Below, piece by piece: positions 18,510 to 26,417 of a DNA stretch of 64,000 nt. The translations under genes were made by a program, and so were the position numbers. Each line of letters begins with the position of its first letter. Positions within the stretch are counted from its first letter, which is position 1. Below the pieces are notes generated by a model, which saw nothing but the letters and a program-made list of their open reading frames with translations, was not told the DNA's origin and ran no database searches. The DNA is taken from positions 4,898,001 through 4,962,000 of the forward strand of contig NZ_CP071238.1 in NCBI RefSeq assembly GCF_017299535.1, written 5' to 3'. The stretch comes from Serratia marcescens subsp. marcescens ATCC 13880 (lineage in GTDB: Bacteria > Pseudomonadota > Gammaproteobacteria > Enterobacterales > Enterobacteriaceae).

Positions 18510-19301
18510 TCACGCCGGCGCGCCGGGCGCAGCGAACAGCGTCGGCACGCTGTGCAGCGTTTCAAAGCACGCCGGACGGGAAAGGTAGTAGCCCTGTGCG
18601 GCCAACGCGCCGGAGCGCTGCACCAGGCGCCACTCCTGCTCGGTTTCCACCCCCTCGACGATCACCCCGTCGCTGTGCTGGTTCATCATCTTGATCAGGG
18701 TGCCGAGCAGCTGCACCCCCTCTTCCGACTGTTTGAGCAAGGTGAACAATTCGCGCGCCACCTTGATGTATTGATACCGCCAGGCACCGACGGCGGAGAA
18801 GTTGGCCAGCCCGCTGCCGAAATCGTCCAGCCACAGCCGCTCGCCGCCGACAATCTGCTGCAGCGGGCGGTTTGATGCCGTTGCGGCGTGCTCCACCAGC
18901 TCGAAGCGCAGATAGGGCATCTCGGCGATCTGCCGTTGCAACGCGCGATGACGCTGCAATGCTTGCAGCGCGATGCCGTCGATATTGACCGATACCATCA
19001 CCGCGTGGCGGATGAACAACGCCTGCCAGCGCTGCAACAGCGCCAGCTGTTCCTGAACCACCCGCAAACGCTGGGCGACGCCGAGCGAGGCAAAATACTG
19101 TTCCGGGGATTGCCGCTTGTCCGGCTCATTCGGGTGATGCACCGCCGTCAGCAGTTCCACCGCCAACAGCGCGCCGCTGGTGCGATAAATCGGCTGGAAG
19201 GTATACAAGCGCCGGCATTGCCGCCAGTAGCGCCGCGATTTGGCGCAGGCATAGAGGGCAAAACAGGGCGCCAGCAGACCCGAGATCAGATTGGTTATCA
19301 T
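18510..19301 (-). CDS. pdeH: EAL-type cyclic-di-GMP phosphodiesterase PdeH
   Basis: A 263-residue EAL-domain enzyme without an attached GGDEF, matching E. coli PdeH (YhjH, 255 aa). Motifs: AVELLTAV in place of EAL, as in E. coli; SVNIDG; RFELVEH; LWLDDFGSGLANFS; VIVEGVET. PdeH lowers c-di-GMP and so permits swimming. The frame is open to 19415, but the sigma-28 promoter at 19358-19384 lies inside that extension. The ATG at 19301 also gives the same distance to the conserved YWRQC / FWLQC as in E. coli. No obvious ribosome binding site precedes it. Confidence 0.92.
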   Translation of the reverse strand: MITNLISGLLAPCFALYACAKSRRYWRQCRRLYTFQPIYRTSGALLAVELLTAVHHPNEPDKRQSPEQYFASLGVAQRLRVVQEQLALLQRWQALFIRHAVMVSVNIDGIALQALQRHRALQRQIAEMPYLRFELVEHAATASNRPLQQIVGGERLWLDDFGSGLANFSAVGAWRYQYIKVARELFTLLKQSEEGVQLLGTLIKMMNQHSDGVIVEGVETEQEWRLVQRSGALAAQGYYLSRPACFETLHSVPTLFAAPGAPA

Positions 19302-19357
19302 CGGTACTATCGCCGTGGCGGGGAAGTGAGAGCGCTGCCGCTGTTTCTTTACCCAAC

Positions 19358-19384
19358 TTATCGGCCACGCCACGTAAAACTTTA
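19358..19384 (-). promoter_or_regulatory. Consensus sigma-28 (FliA) promoter of pdeH
   Basis: On the minus strand TAAAGTTT (19384-19377), exactly 11 bases, then GCCGATAA (19365-19358). Both elements equal the enterobacterial FliA consensus. Transcription would start near 19350, about 50 bases before the ATG at 19301. Confidence 0.9.
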
Positions 19385-19448
19385 AGCACGAATTGCCGCA
19401 CGCTTTCCTCTTCACCCTGTCGGCGTTGGCCGATCGCGATCATAAAAA

Positions 19449-19467
19449 ATTAAAACACTGTTTTAAT
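19449..19467. promoter_or_regulatory. KdgR-like operator upstream of kdgK
   Basis: ATTAAAACACTGTTTTAAT matches 17 of 19 positions of the KdgR box and is palindromic. It lies about 70 bases upstream of kdgK, just before a TTGACT sequence. This fits repression relieved by 2-keto-3-deoxygluconate. Confidence 0.7.
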
Positions 19468-19539
19468 TTATTGACTCCCTTATCGCCTTGCGTGGAGACT
19501 GGTGGCTGTTGCTTCTTCTTTAGCCAGGGCTTATTGACG

Positions 19540-20472
19540 ATGACTATCCGAAACCTCGCCGTGATCGGCGAATGCATGATCGAGCTGTCACAGCAGGGCG
19601 CACAGCTGACGCGCGGCTTTGGCGGCGATACCCTCAACACCGCCGTCTACCTCGCCCGCCAAATGCCGAAACAGACGTTGCAGGTGCATTACGTCACTGC
19701 GCTCGGCACCGACAGCTTCAGCGGCGAGATGCTGCAGGCCTGGCGGCAGGAGAAGATCGAGACCGGGTTGATTCAGCAGTTCGACAACAAGCTGCCGGGC
19801 CTGTACGTGATCGAAACCGACGCCGCCGGCGAACGCACTTTCTACTATTGGCGCAATGACGCCGCCGCCCGCTATTGGCTTGCTGGACCGCAGGCCGACG
19901 CACTGTGCGCGCGGCTGGCGCAGTTCGATTACCTGTACCTCAGCGGCATTAGCCTGGCGATCCTCGCGCCTGCCGACCGCACGAAGCTGCTGACGTTGCT
20001 GCGCCGCTGTCGCGCCAACGGCGGCCAGGTGATCTTCGACAACAACTACCGCCCGCGTCTGTGGCCAAGCCGTGAGGAAACGCAGCAGGCCTACCGCGAG
20101 GTGCTGGCCTGCACCGACATCGCCTTTTTGACGCTGGATGACGAAGAATTGCTGTGGGGTGCGCAGCCGGTTGAACAGATAGTGACGCGCACGCAGGCGC
20201 TCGGCGTCGGCGAGATCGTTATCAAACGCGGCGCGGATGCCTGTCTGGTGTTCAATCTGGAGGGGGAGCGGCTTGAGGTGCCGGCGATCGCGCTGCCGCC
20301 GGAGCGCGTGGTGGATACCACTGCAGCGGGCGACTCTTTCAGCGCCGGCTACCTGGCGGTGCGCCTGAACGGCGGCGGCGCCCGGCAGGCGGCGCAGCGC
20401 GGCCACCAGCTTGCTGCGACGGTGATCCAACATCGCGGCGCCATCATTCCCGCAGCGGCGATGCCCGCATAA
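19540..20472 (+). CDS. kdgK: 2-dehydro-3-deoxygluconokinase
   Basis: A 310-residue PfkB/ribokinase-family kinase that phosphorylates 2-keto-3-deoxygluconate to KDPG in hexuronate and pectin catabolism. Signatures: VIGECMIEL, RGFGGDTLNTAVYLARQ and the catalytic segment DTTAAGDSFSAGY. Length and ends match E. coli KdgK (309 aa). The start is chosen at MTIRNLAVIGEC, although the frame is open back to 19393 across the operator. Its position beside pdeH follows E. coli. Confidence 0.94.
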   Translation: MTIRNLAVIGECMIELSQQGAQLTRGFGGDTLNTAVYLARQMPKQTLQVHYVTALGTDSFSGEMLQAWRQEKIETGLIQQFDNKLPGLYVIETDAAGERTFYYWRNDAAARYWLAGPQADALCARLAQFDYLYLSGISLAILAPADRTKLLTLLRRCRANGGQVIFDNNYRPRLWPSREETQQAYREVLACTDIAFLTLDDEELLWGAQPVEQIVTRTQALGVGEIVIKRGADACLVFNLEGERLEVPAIALPPERVVDTTAAGDSFSAGYLAVRLNGGGARQAAQRGHQLAATVIQHRGAIIPAAAMPA

Positions 20473-20616
20473 TCAATAAGGCGGCGCCGAAGTCGCCCCG
20501 CCGCCCACGCAATGGATCCCAGAAGCATTGATCAGAGGATGATTGAAAGAATTTCCCTGGCGTTGGCTTATTTCCGCCCAGAGCTGCTAAGCTCGGGTCT
20601 TGGCATTGCCGTCTTT

Positions 20617-20646
20617 TTGAATTTATTAGCCGAGTATAAATTTCAA
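20617..20646. promoter_or_regulatory. Dyad upstream of the LuxR-type gene
   Basis: TTGAATTTAT and ATAAATTTCAA form a near-perfect inverted repeat around nine bases, about 70 bases before the start at 20716. It could be an operator or a leader hairpin. It does not resemble a standard lux box. Confidence 0.35.
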
Positions 20647-20715
20647 TCCGCCGCACTGACTAGCTGGACTTTGGTGCAGGTCGGGCTGAGCCGCCGAACG
20701 ACAGGGAGGTTACCG

Positions 20716-21417
20716 ATGGCCGTCACATTCGCCAACGCCGTCGCCGCAAGACTGCATCTTGATGGCCGGCTACAGGCCTTCAGCCAATTCAAATACGCTT
20801 ACTTGACCTTCAACAAACATCATCCCGATCGCCATCTGTTGGTATCGAGCTACCCGCAAGAATGGCTGGACATCTACAGTGCCAATCGCTATCAGCGCAT
20901 CGATCCCGTCGTGCGCGCCGCCCATAACCGCTGTGCGCCCTTTATGTGGCACGACACCGCCCTCACCACCGAGGATCGGCATTATCGGAAGATCTTCAGC
21001 CAGGCGCGGGAGTACGACATCGTGCACGGCTGCAGCTTTGTTTTGCACGATCACGACAACAATCTGGCGATCTTGTCGATCAGCGCGACGGCGGCCGATG
21101 ACGCCGAACTGCGGCAGCTAATGGAGGAAGAAAGGGCCAGCCTGCAGATGGTCTTGGTCGATACCCACCAGCACGCGCTTGCGTTGGCCAGCGCCGAGGC
21201 GAGCCGAAAGGATCGGCTCTCGCCGCGCGAAGGGGAAATTCTCTATTGGGCCAGCCAGGGCAAAACCTATAATGAGATCGCGCTGATCCTGGGGATCAAA
21301 ACCGGCACGGTGAAGTTTCATATCGGCAATGCGGTGCGGAAGCTGGGGGTCGCCAACGCCAAACACGCGATCCGGCGCGGCCTTGAACGGCAACTGATCG
21401 CGCCGCCGCAGGCATAA
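20716..21417 (+). CDS. LuxR-family autoinducer-binding regulator (solo)
   Basis: A 233-residue protein with an acyl-homoserine-lactone-binding domain and a C-terminal LuxR helix-turn-helix (LSPREGEILYWASQGKTYNE and following). The six conserved signal-pocket residues are present as Trp50, Tyr54, Asp63, Pro64, Trp78 and Gly105, so ligand binding is plausible. GGGAGG lies about eight bases before this ATG; the frame is open to 20512 but that part has no such signal. No luxI-type synthase is in the window, so it is a solo here and may read AHLs made elsewhere in the genome or by neighbours. I cannot name the orthologue. Confidence 0.87.
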   Translation: MAVTFANAVAARLHLDGRLQAFSQFKYAYLTFNKHHPDRHLLVSSYPQEWLDIYSANRYQRIDPVVRAAHNRCAPFMWHDTALTTEDRHYRKIFSQAREYDIVHGCSFVLHDHDNNLAILSISATAADDAELRQLMEEERASLQMVLVDTHQHALALASAEASRKDRLSPREGEILYWASQGKTYNEIALILGIKTGTVKFHIGNAVRKLGVANAKHAIRRGLERQLIAPPQA

Positions 21418-21450
21418 AAAAGCCGGCATTGCAGCCGGCTTTTTGTTTTT
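21415..21450. terminator. Bidirectional terminator
   Basis: An AGCCGGC / GCCGGCT stem with a six-base loop, an A tract on the left and TTTTTGTTTTT on the right. It ends both the luxR-type gene (+) and ilvC (-). Confidence 0.9.
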
Positions 21451-21464
21451 TATCTTGCGGAAAA

Positions 21465-22940
21465 TCAGCCCGCAACGGCGATACGTTTCATGTCGGTCAT
21501 GTAGCCACGCAGTTTGCGGCCGACGGTTTCGATTGGGTGGCTGCGCACCGCTTCGTTCACGTCGCGCAGCTGCGCGTTGTCCACCGCCGTACCCGCCACG
21601 GCTTTGCCCAAATCGCCCGCCTGCAGGGTGGTCATGAAGTCCTTCAGCAACGGCACCGCCGCGTTGGCGAACAGGTAGTTGCCGTACTCCGCGGTATCGG
21701 AGATGACCACGTTCATTTCATACAGACGCTTACGCGCAATGGTGTTGGCGATCAACGGCAGCTCGTGCAGCGACTCGTAGTAAGCCGATTCTTCGATGAT
21801 GCCGGCATCGACCATGGTTTCGAACGCCAGCTCAACGCCCGCTTTCACCATCGCCACCATCAGCACGCCGTGATCGAAGTACTCTTGCTCGCTGATTTTG
21901 CCTTCAAACTGCGGCGCATTCTCGAACGCGGTTTTGCCGGTCTCTTCGCGCCAGGTCAGCAGTTTCACGTCGTCTTCCGCCCAGTCGGCCATCATGCCGC
22001 TGGAGAAAGCGCCGGAGATGATGTCGTCCATGTGCTTCTGGAACAGCGGCGCCATGATGGTTTTCAGCTGTTCGGACAGCGCATAGGCGCGCAGCTTGGC
22101 CGGGTTGGACAGGCGATCCATCATCAGCGTGATGCCGCCCTGCTTCAGCGCTTCGGTGATGGTTTCCCAGCCGAACTGAATCAGTTTCTCGGCGTAAGCC
22201 GGATCGGCGCCTTCAGCAACCAGCTTGTCGAAGCACAGCAGAGAACCCGCCTGCAGCATGCCGCACAGAATGGTCTGCTCGCCCATCAGGTCAGATTTCA
22301 CTTCAGCGACGAAGGAGGATTCCAGCACGCCGGCGCGGTGGCCGCCGGTCGCCGCCGCCCAGGCCTTGGCGATCGCCATGCCTTCGCCTTTCGGATCGTT
22401 TTCCGGGTGAACCGCAATCAGGGTCGGCACGCCGAAGCCGCGCTTGTACTCTTCGCGCACTTCGGTGCCCGGGCACTTCGGCGCGACCATCACCACGGTG
22501 AGGTCTTTGCGCACCTGCTCGCCCACTTCAACGATGTTGAAGCCGTGGGAATACCCCAGCGCCGCGCCGTCTTTCATCAGCGGCTGCACCGCACGCACCA
22601 CGGAAGAGTGCTGCTTGTCCGGGGTCAGGTTAACCACCAGATCCGCCTGCGGGATCAAATCTTCGTAGGTGCCAACCTTAAAGCCGTTTTCGGTCGCCTT
22701 GCGCCAGGAAGCGCGCTTCTCGTCAATCGCTTCTTTGCGCAGGGCATAGGCGACATCCAGACCGGAATCGCGCATGTTCAGTCCCTGGTTCAGGCCCTGG
22801 GCGCCACAGCCGACAATCACCACTTTTTTACCTTTCAGGTAGCCGGCTTCGTCAGCAAATTCGTCGCGCGCCATAAAGCGGCATTTACCCAATTGCGCCA
22901 ACTGCTGACGCAGGTTCAATGTGTTGAAATAGTTAGCCAT
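21465..22940 (-). CDS. ilvC: Ketol-acid reductoisomerase (class II)
   Basis: A 491-residue enzyme, the same length as E. coli IlvC. It converts acetolactate and acetohydroxybutyrate to dihydroxy acids with NADPH and Mg2+. The Rossmann motif [14 protein letters not shown] lies at about residue 40, and the long class II form has a duplicated C-terminal knotted domain. It is divergent from ilvY. Confidence 0.97.
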   Translation of the reverse strand: MANYFNTLNLRQQLAQLGKCRFMARDEFADEAGYLKGKKVVIVGCGAQGLNQGLNMRDSGLDVAYALRKEAIDEKRASWRKATENGFKVGTYEDLIPQADLVVNLTPDKQHSSVVRAVQPLMKDGAALGYSHGFNIVEVGEQVRKDLTVVMVAPKCPGTEVREEYKRGFGVPTLIAVHPENDPKGEGMAIAKAWAAATGGHRAGVLESSFVAEVKSDLMGEQTILCGMLQAGSLLCFDKLVAEGADPAYAEKLIQFGWETITEALKQGGITLMMDRLSNPAKLRAYALSEQLKTIMAPLFQKHMDDIISGAFSSGMMADWAEDDVKLLTWREETGKTAFENAPQFEGKISEQEYFDHGVLMVAMVKAGVELAFETMVDAGIIEESAYYESLHELPLIANTIARKRLYEMNVVISDTAEYGNYLFANAAVPLLKDFMTTLQAGDLGKAVAGTAVDNAQLRDVNEAVRSHPIETVGRKLRGYMTDMKRIAVAG

Positions 22941-23069
22941 GGTGGTACTCCGGTTTGATGTTGTCTTGCATTGTTATTTTCATTCCCCGCCCTGTCTGTG
23001 CGGAGATTCGTTAAACTCAATGTATAACAGGAAATGCGTTGCTTAAATTGATATATTGAGAACGTGACA

Positions 23070-23084
23070 TTGCAATTTTTGCAA
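23070..23084. promoter_or_regulatory. IlvY-type operator between ilvC and ilvY
   Basis: TTGCAA-TTT-TTGCAA is an inverted repeat of the kind bound by IlvY in the ilvC-ilvY region of E. coli. It overlaps the likely ilvY promoter region. A second operator nearer ilvC is expected but I could not define it. Confidence 0.55.
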
Positions 23085-23108
23085 CACTTTCACTGCGAGC
23101 GTATCGAT

Positions 23109-23999
23109 ATGGATTTACGTGATTTAAAGCTGTTCCTGCATCTGGCCGAAAGCCATCACTTCGGGCGCACCGCCAAGGCGATGCACGTCAGCCCGTCGAC
23201 GCTCTCCCGCCAGATCCAGCGGCTGGAAGAGATCCTCGGGCAGCCGCTGTTCCTGCGCGATAACCGCACCGTGCAGCTCACCGACGCCGGCGAACAGCTG
23301 AAAGAATTCGCCCAACAGACGTTGCTGCAGTATCAGCAGCTGAAACACTCGCTCGGCCAGCACGGCCCTTCGCTGAGCGGCGAACTGCGGCTGTTCTGCT
23401 CGGTGACCGCGGCGTACAGCCACCTGCCGCCGATCCTCGATCGCTTCCGCGCGCAGCACCCGCTGGTAGAGATTAAGCTGACCACCGGCGACGCCGCCGA
23501 CGCGGTCGACAAGGTGCAATCCAACGAGGCCGATCTCGGCATCGCCGGCCGGCCGGAAACGCTGCCCGCCAGCGTGGCGTTCACCAAAATCGGCGAAATT
23601 CCGCTGGTGCTGATCGCGCCGGCGCTGCCCTGCGCGGTGCGCAGCCAGGCGTTCGCCGACAAGCCCGACTGGGCCGAGATCCCGTTCATCCTGCCGGAGC
23701 ACGGCCCCTCGCGAAAACGCATCGAGCTGTGGTTCCGCCGCCACCGCATCAGCAATCCGCTGATTTACGCTACCGTCGGCGGCCACGAGGCCATCGTGTC
23801 GATGGTGGCCCTGGGCTGCGGCATCGCGCTGATCCCAAGCGTGGTGGTGGACAACAGCCCGGAGCCGGTGCGCAACCGCATCTCGCAGCTGGATAACATC
23901 TCGATGGTCGAACCCTTCGAGCTGGGGGTTTGCGTTCAGAAAAAGCGCCTCAGCGATCCGTTGATCGACGCCTTTTGGCGGTTGCTGCATCCCCGCTGA
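23109..23999 (+). CDS. ilvY: LysR-type activator of ilvC
   Basis: A 296-residue LysR-type regulator nearly collinear with E. coli IlvY (297 aa). The N-terminal winged helix (HFGRTAKAMHVSPSTLSRQIQRLEE region) is followed by an inducer domain containing GELRLFCSVTAAYSHLPPIL. It activates ilvC in response to acetolactate or acetohydroxybutyrate. The start MDLRDLK at 23109 fits E. coli; the frame is open upstream to 23064 across the operator. It ends nine bases before the convergent DUF2461 gene. Confidence 0.95.
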   Translation: MDLRDLKLFLHLAESHHFGRTAKAMHVSPSTLSRQIQRLEEILGQPLFLRDNRTVQLTDAGEQLKEFAQQTLLQYQQLKHSLGQHGPSLSGELRLFCSVTAAYSHLPPILDRFRAQHPLVEIKLTTGDAADAVDKVQSNEADLGIAGRPETLPASVAFTKIGEIPLVLIAPALPCAVRSQAFADKPDWAEIPFILPEHGPSRKRIELWFRRHRISNPLIYATVGGHEAIVSMVALGCGIALIPSVVVDNSPEPVRNRISQLDNISMVEPFELGVCVQKKRLSDPLIDAFWRLLHPR

Positions 24000-24008
24000 C
24001 GCGGGGTT

Positions 24009-24710
24009 TCAAAGGTCTGCCGGATCGATCTGCTTCATCGCCTCTACCTGCATCAGCCAGTGGTAGAGCGGCTCAAGCTGCAAAAACGCCCCGGCCAGCA
24101 GCGGCGCCAGATCGGCGTTGAACAGCTTTTCCACTTCGCTGTCCGTCACCATCACCGCAAACGACTTGCGGTTGTACCAGGTGGCGATCTCCGCCGCCTG
24201 CTCCTTCACCAGCGGGCGCTTGTAGCTTTCGCCCACCAGCTCGAACGGCGGCCGGCAGCAGGCGGCCACCTCCAGGAAAGGCTGCGGCCGTTGTTTCAGC
24301 GTATGGCGGAACAGATCCATGGTCGGCTTGTTGGCGCTGTAGTAGCCGAGCCCATAGCGCAACATGTCCGGCCCCAGTTCAAAAAAATAGACCGGCGCAT
24401 CTTTCCAGTCTTTGCTCGGGCGTTTGAACGTCAGCCACATGCGGCTGCGGTAGCGCGACTTGTCGTGAGAAAACCGCGTATCGCGATGAATGCGCGACAG
24501 CGTTTTGCCGATCGCCGGGCGAGTCTCAAACTGCGGATCGATCGCCAGCATGCCGGGAGCCAACTGCTCCACCAGCGCGCGAAACGGCGCCAGCAGTTCG
24601 CGATCGTAGATGTCGCGGTTGCCGTCGAACCACGCCTTATCGTTCTCGATCCGCACCTGCTGCAGGAAATTCAGGCCCTGCTGGCTAAAGCCGGAGAAAG
24701 GTTGCGTCAT
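24009..24710 (-). CDS. DUF2461 / TIGR02453-family protein
   Basis: A 233-residue soluble protein of the DUF2461 family, recognised by FLQQVRIENDKAWFDGNRDIYD, the central RIHRDTRFSHDKSRYRS and YFELGPDMLRYGLGYY. The molecular function is unknown. It is the last of three minus-strand genes inserted between ilvA and ilvY relative to E. coli, 21 bases downstream of the membrane protein gene. Confidence 0.82.
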   Translation of the reverse strand: MTQPFSGFSQQGLNFLQQVRIENDKAWFDGNRDIYDRELLAPFRALVEQLAPGMLAIDPQFETRPAIGKTLSRIHRDTRFSHDKSRYRSRMWLTFKRPSKDWKDAPVYFFELGPDMLRYGLGYYSANKPTMDLFRHTLKQRPQPFLEVAACCRPPFELVGESYKRPLVKEQAAEIATWYNRKSFAVMVTDSEVEKLFNADLAPLLAGAFLQLEPLYHWLMQVEAMKQIDPADL

Positions 24711-24731
24711 AAGTTTTTCCGTTCTGACGGT

Positions 24732-25310
24732 TTATCGGGTGTTGCGCAGATCTTCCCTCTGCCAACGGCGTTTGATAAACACGCGCCGACGCGTGCGGAA
24801 ATAGGCGACATACAGGTAGAACGCCGCCCGGTTGCTGAACAGCGCCCCGCCAACCGCGCCCCCCAGCAGCAGGGCGCCGGTGGCGATGCCGGTCATGCCC
24901 GCCGCCCACGCCGCCGCGGCGCCGAGGCAACACAGACCGAGCATGCCAAGGTAATATTGCAGCAATACCACCCCGCTGTTTTTACCCTGCACCAGTTGGA
25001 ACAGGATCAGCGTCATCCACACCGCCACGATCGCGCCGCTGCCCATTAGAACGGCGGCAGAAGTCTTGCCGCTCCAGGCGGCCGCCACGTCCGTGGCCAG
25101 GCCCATCACACCCGCCAGCCCCAGCGTCAGGCATACCATCAGCAACATGACGTTGCCGACGCCCGGCGGTGACAACCGCTGGCCCGGCGTCAGGAAATGC
25201 TGCTCAAGCTGCGCATCCACGCCGGCGAAAAGCGCACGATCGCGCGCCGCGATTTGGCTTTCCATTTCCCGGCCCTGCACAATCAGGCGTTTAATCATCC
25301 AGTCCGCCAT
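24732..25310 (-). CDS. Membrane protein, possible immunity partner
   Basis: A 192-residue protein that I do not recognise by family. A charged N-terminus of about 50 residues is followed by four hydrophobic segments (about 52-72, 84-106, 113-137, 141-170) and a very basic tail (RTRRRVFIKRRW). Its ATG overlaps the stop of the upstream gene in TAATG, so the two are translationally coupled. A membrane protein coupled to a gene with a hydrophobic core is the usual layout of immunity to a membrane-targeting toxin. This role is inference. Confidence 0.7.
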   Translation of the reverse strand: MADWMIKRLIVQGREMESQIAARDRALFAGVDAQLEQHFLTPGQRLSPPGVGNVMLLMVCLTLGLAGVMGLATDVAAAWSGKTSAAVLMGSGAIVAVWMTLILFQLVQGKNSGVVLLQYYLGMLGLCCLGAAAAWAAGMTGIATGALLLGGAVGGALFSNRAAFYLYVAYFRTRRRVFIKRRWQREDLRNTR

Positions 25311-26305
25311 TACCTCACCATCTGCGGCAATTTCTGCATAATGCCCACAAAATACTGCCCGGTGGTTTTCACATTCACCGGCGCAGACAGGGTGCCGCTG
25401 ATGCCGCTGCCCACGAACGTCAATGAGTTATTGAGCGCCGAATGCAATTGCTGACGCAGCCCGTTTTGGATCGCTTCCGTCGGATAGCGCTTCGGGTATA
25501 AGCCGTTCTTCACCATCTCTTTCAAGACGTTATTGGAAATCCCCGGGTTTTCCGCCCGAATGATGTTTTCGGTCAGCCGCTTCCTTTCGCTGCGGGGCAT
25601 GCTTTTCAGCCATTCCGTCGCCTTGCGCGCCGAAATGCGGCGCATGGCGCGGTAGGTCATCGTCGCTTCCTTCAGGGCAGCCCCGGCGCTGGCCAGCGAG
25701 ATCACATCGAGTACGGTGCTGGTGGCGATATACCACTGCTCTGAATCGAGCTGAGCCAATTCATCGCCTTTCCCGTCATAAAGCTTGTTGACGCGGTACA
25801 GCCCATTGCCGCACTGCAGCGCGCTGGCGGCCATGCCGGCATAGCCCAGATAAGCCACCGCTGAGCTGGTGCCGCCGGTAAACGGCACGGCGACGCTGCC
25901 CGACGCCAGTAAAAAGACCGATACCAGCAGCGTTCCACACGACAGCGCGGCCGAGGCCAGCTCTTTGCTGACGCTGGGTTTGCTCAGCGCTTCCGACAGC
26001 GTATTGGTCGCGGCAACGCGCGAGGTATGAGCCACCGTTTTGCTGATGACCACATGAGTGACCTGCGAAGCGTTTGAGTAACCGGTGTGCTGCGTCGGGC
26101 GGACTAAAAATGAGTTTTGCCCGTCGGAAAAAATAATCCCCACGCCATGAAAGGCGAGGCTGCAGTCCAGCGAGTCCTGCAGGGCTTGCAGATTAATATC
26201 GCGATAGAATTCTTGTACCCCGGCATTGCCCAACAAGCGGGCAAATTCGGCGTTGGTCAAATCGTCTTCGGGAGAACCGAACGGCGTAGAAAAAGCAGTT
26301 TTCAT
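25310..26305 (-). CDS. Hypothetical protein with hydrophobic core, candidate pore-forming effector
   Basis: A 331-residue protein without signal peptide and without a family I can name. The polar N-terminal 110 residues contain GVGIIFSDGQNSFLVRP. The middle holds three hydrophobic stretches (about 116-140, 145-166, 192-212) with many small residues, and the C-terminal third is basic and helical. This resembles bacteriocin-like or type VI secreted pore-forming effectors, such as the Ssp6/Sip6 pair of S. marcescens in general design. It is followed by a coupled membrane protein gene. It sits in the ilv cluster as an insertion relative to E. coli. Confidence 0.65.
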   Translation of the reverse strand: MKTAFSTPFGSPEDDLTNAEFARLLGNAGVQEFYRDINLQALQDSLDCSLAFHGVGIIFSDGQNSFLVRPTQHTGYSNASQVTHVVISKTVAHTSRVAATNTLSEALSKPSVSKELASAALSCGTLLVSVFLLASGSVAVPFTGGTSSAVAYLGYAGMAASALQCGNGLYRVNKLYDGKGDELAQLDSEQWYIATSTVLDVISLASAGAALKEATMTYRAMRRISARKATEWLKSMPRSERKRLTENIIRAENPGISNNVLKEMVKNGLYPKRYPTEAIQNGLRQQLHSALNNSLTFVGSGISGTLSAPVNVKTTGQYFVGIMQKLPQMVR

Positions 26306-26417
26306 TGTCGTGCATCCCTATACGTCAGAAGTCTTGGCAGTATAAAAATGCACGACAAAATCACAACCACGCAACCTATAAACTGACTAACGCGTCACGG
26401 TTGCTTATCAATCCGGC

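Noticed and set aside
19302-19415. Extended start of pdeH at 19415
   Set aside because: The sigma-28 promoter lies inside this extension and E. coli PdeH aligns from the ATG at 19301.
20512-20715. N-terminal extension of the LuxR-type protein
   Set aside because: A strong SD precedes the ATG at 20716, the extension lacks similarity to the family and contains the dyad at 20617-20646.
21429-22958. Long antisense open frames over ilvC, ilvA (26463-27944), ppc (60564-62207), argG and others
   Set aside because: They mirror highly conserved genes on the other strand and have shadow-frame composition.
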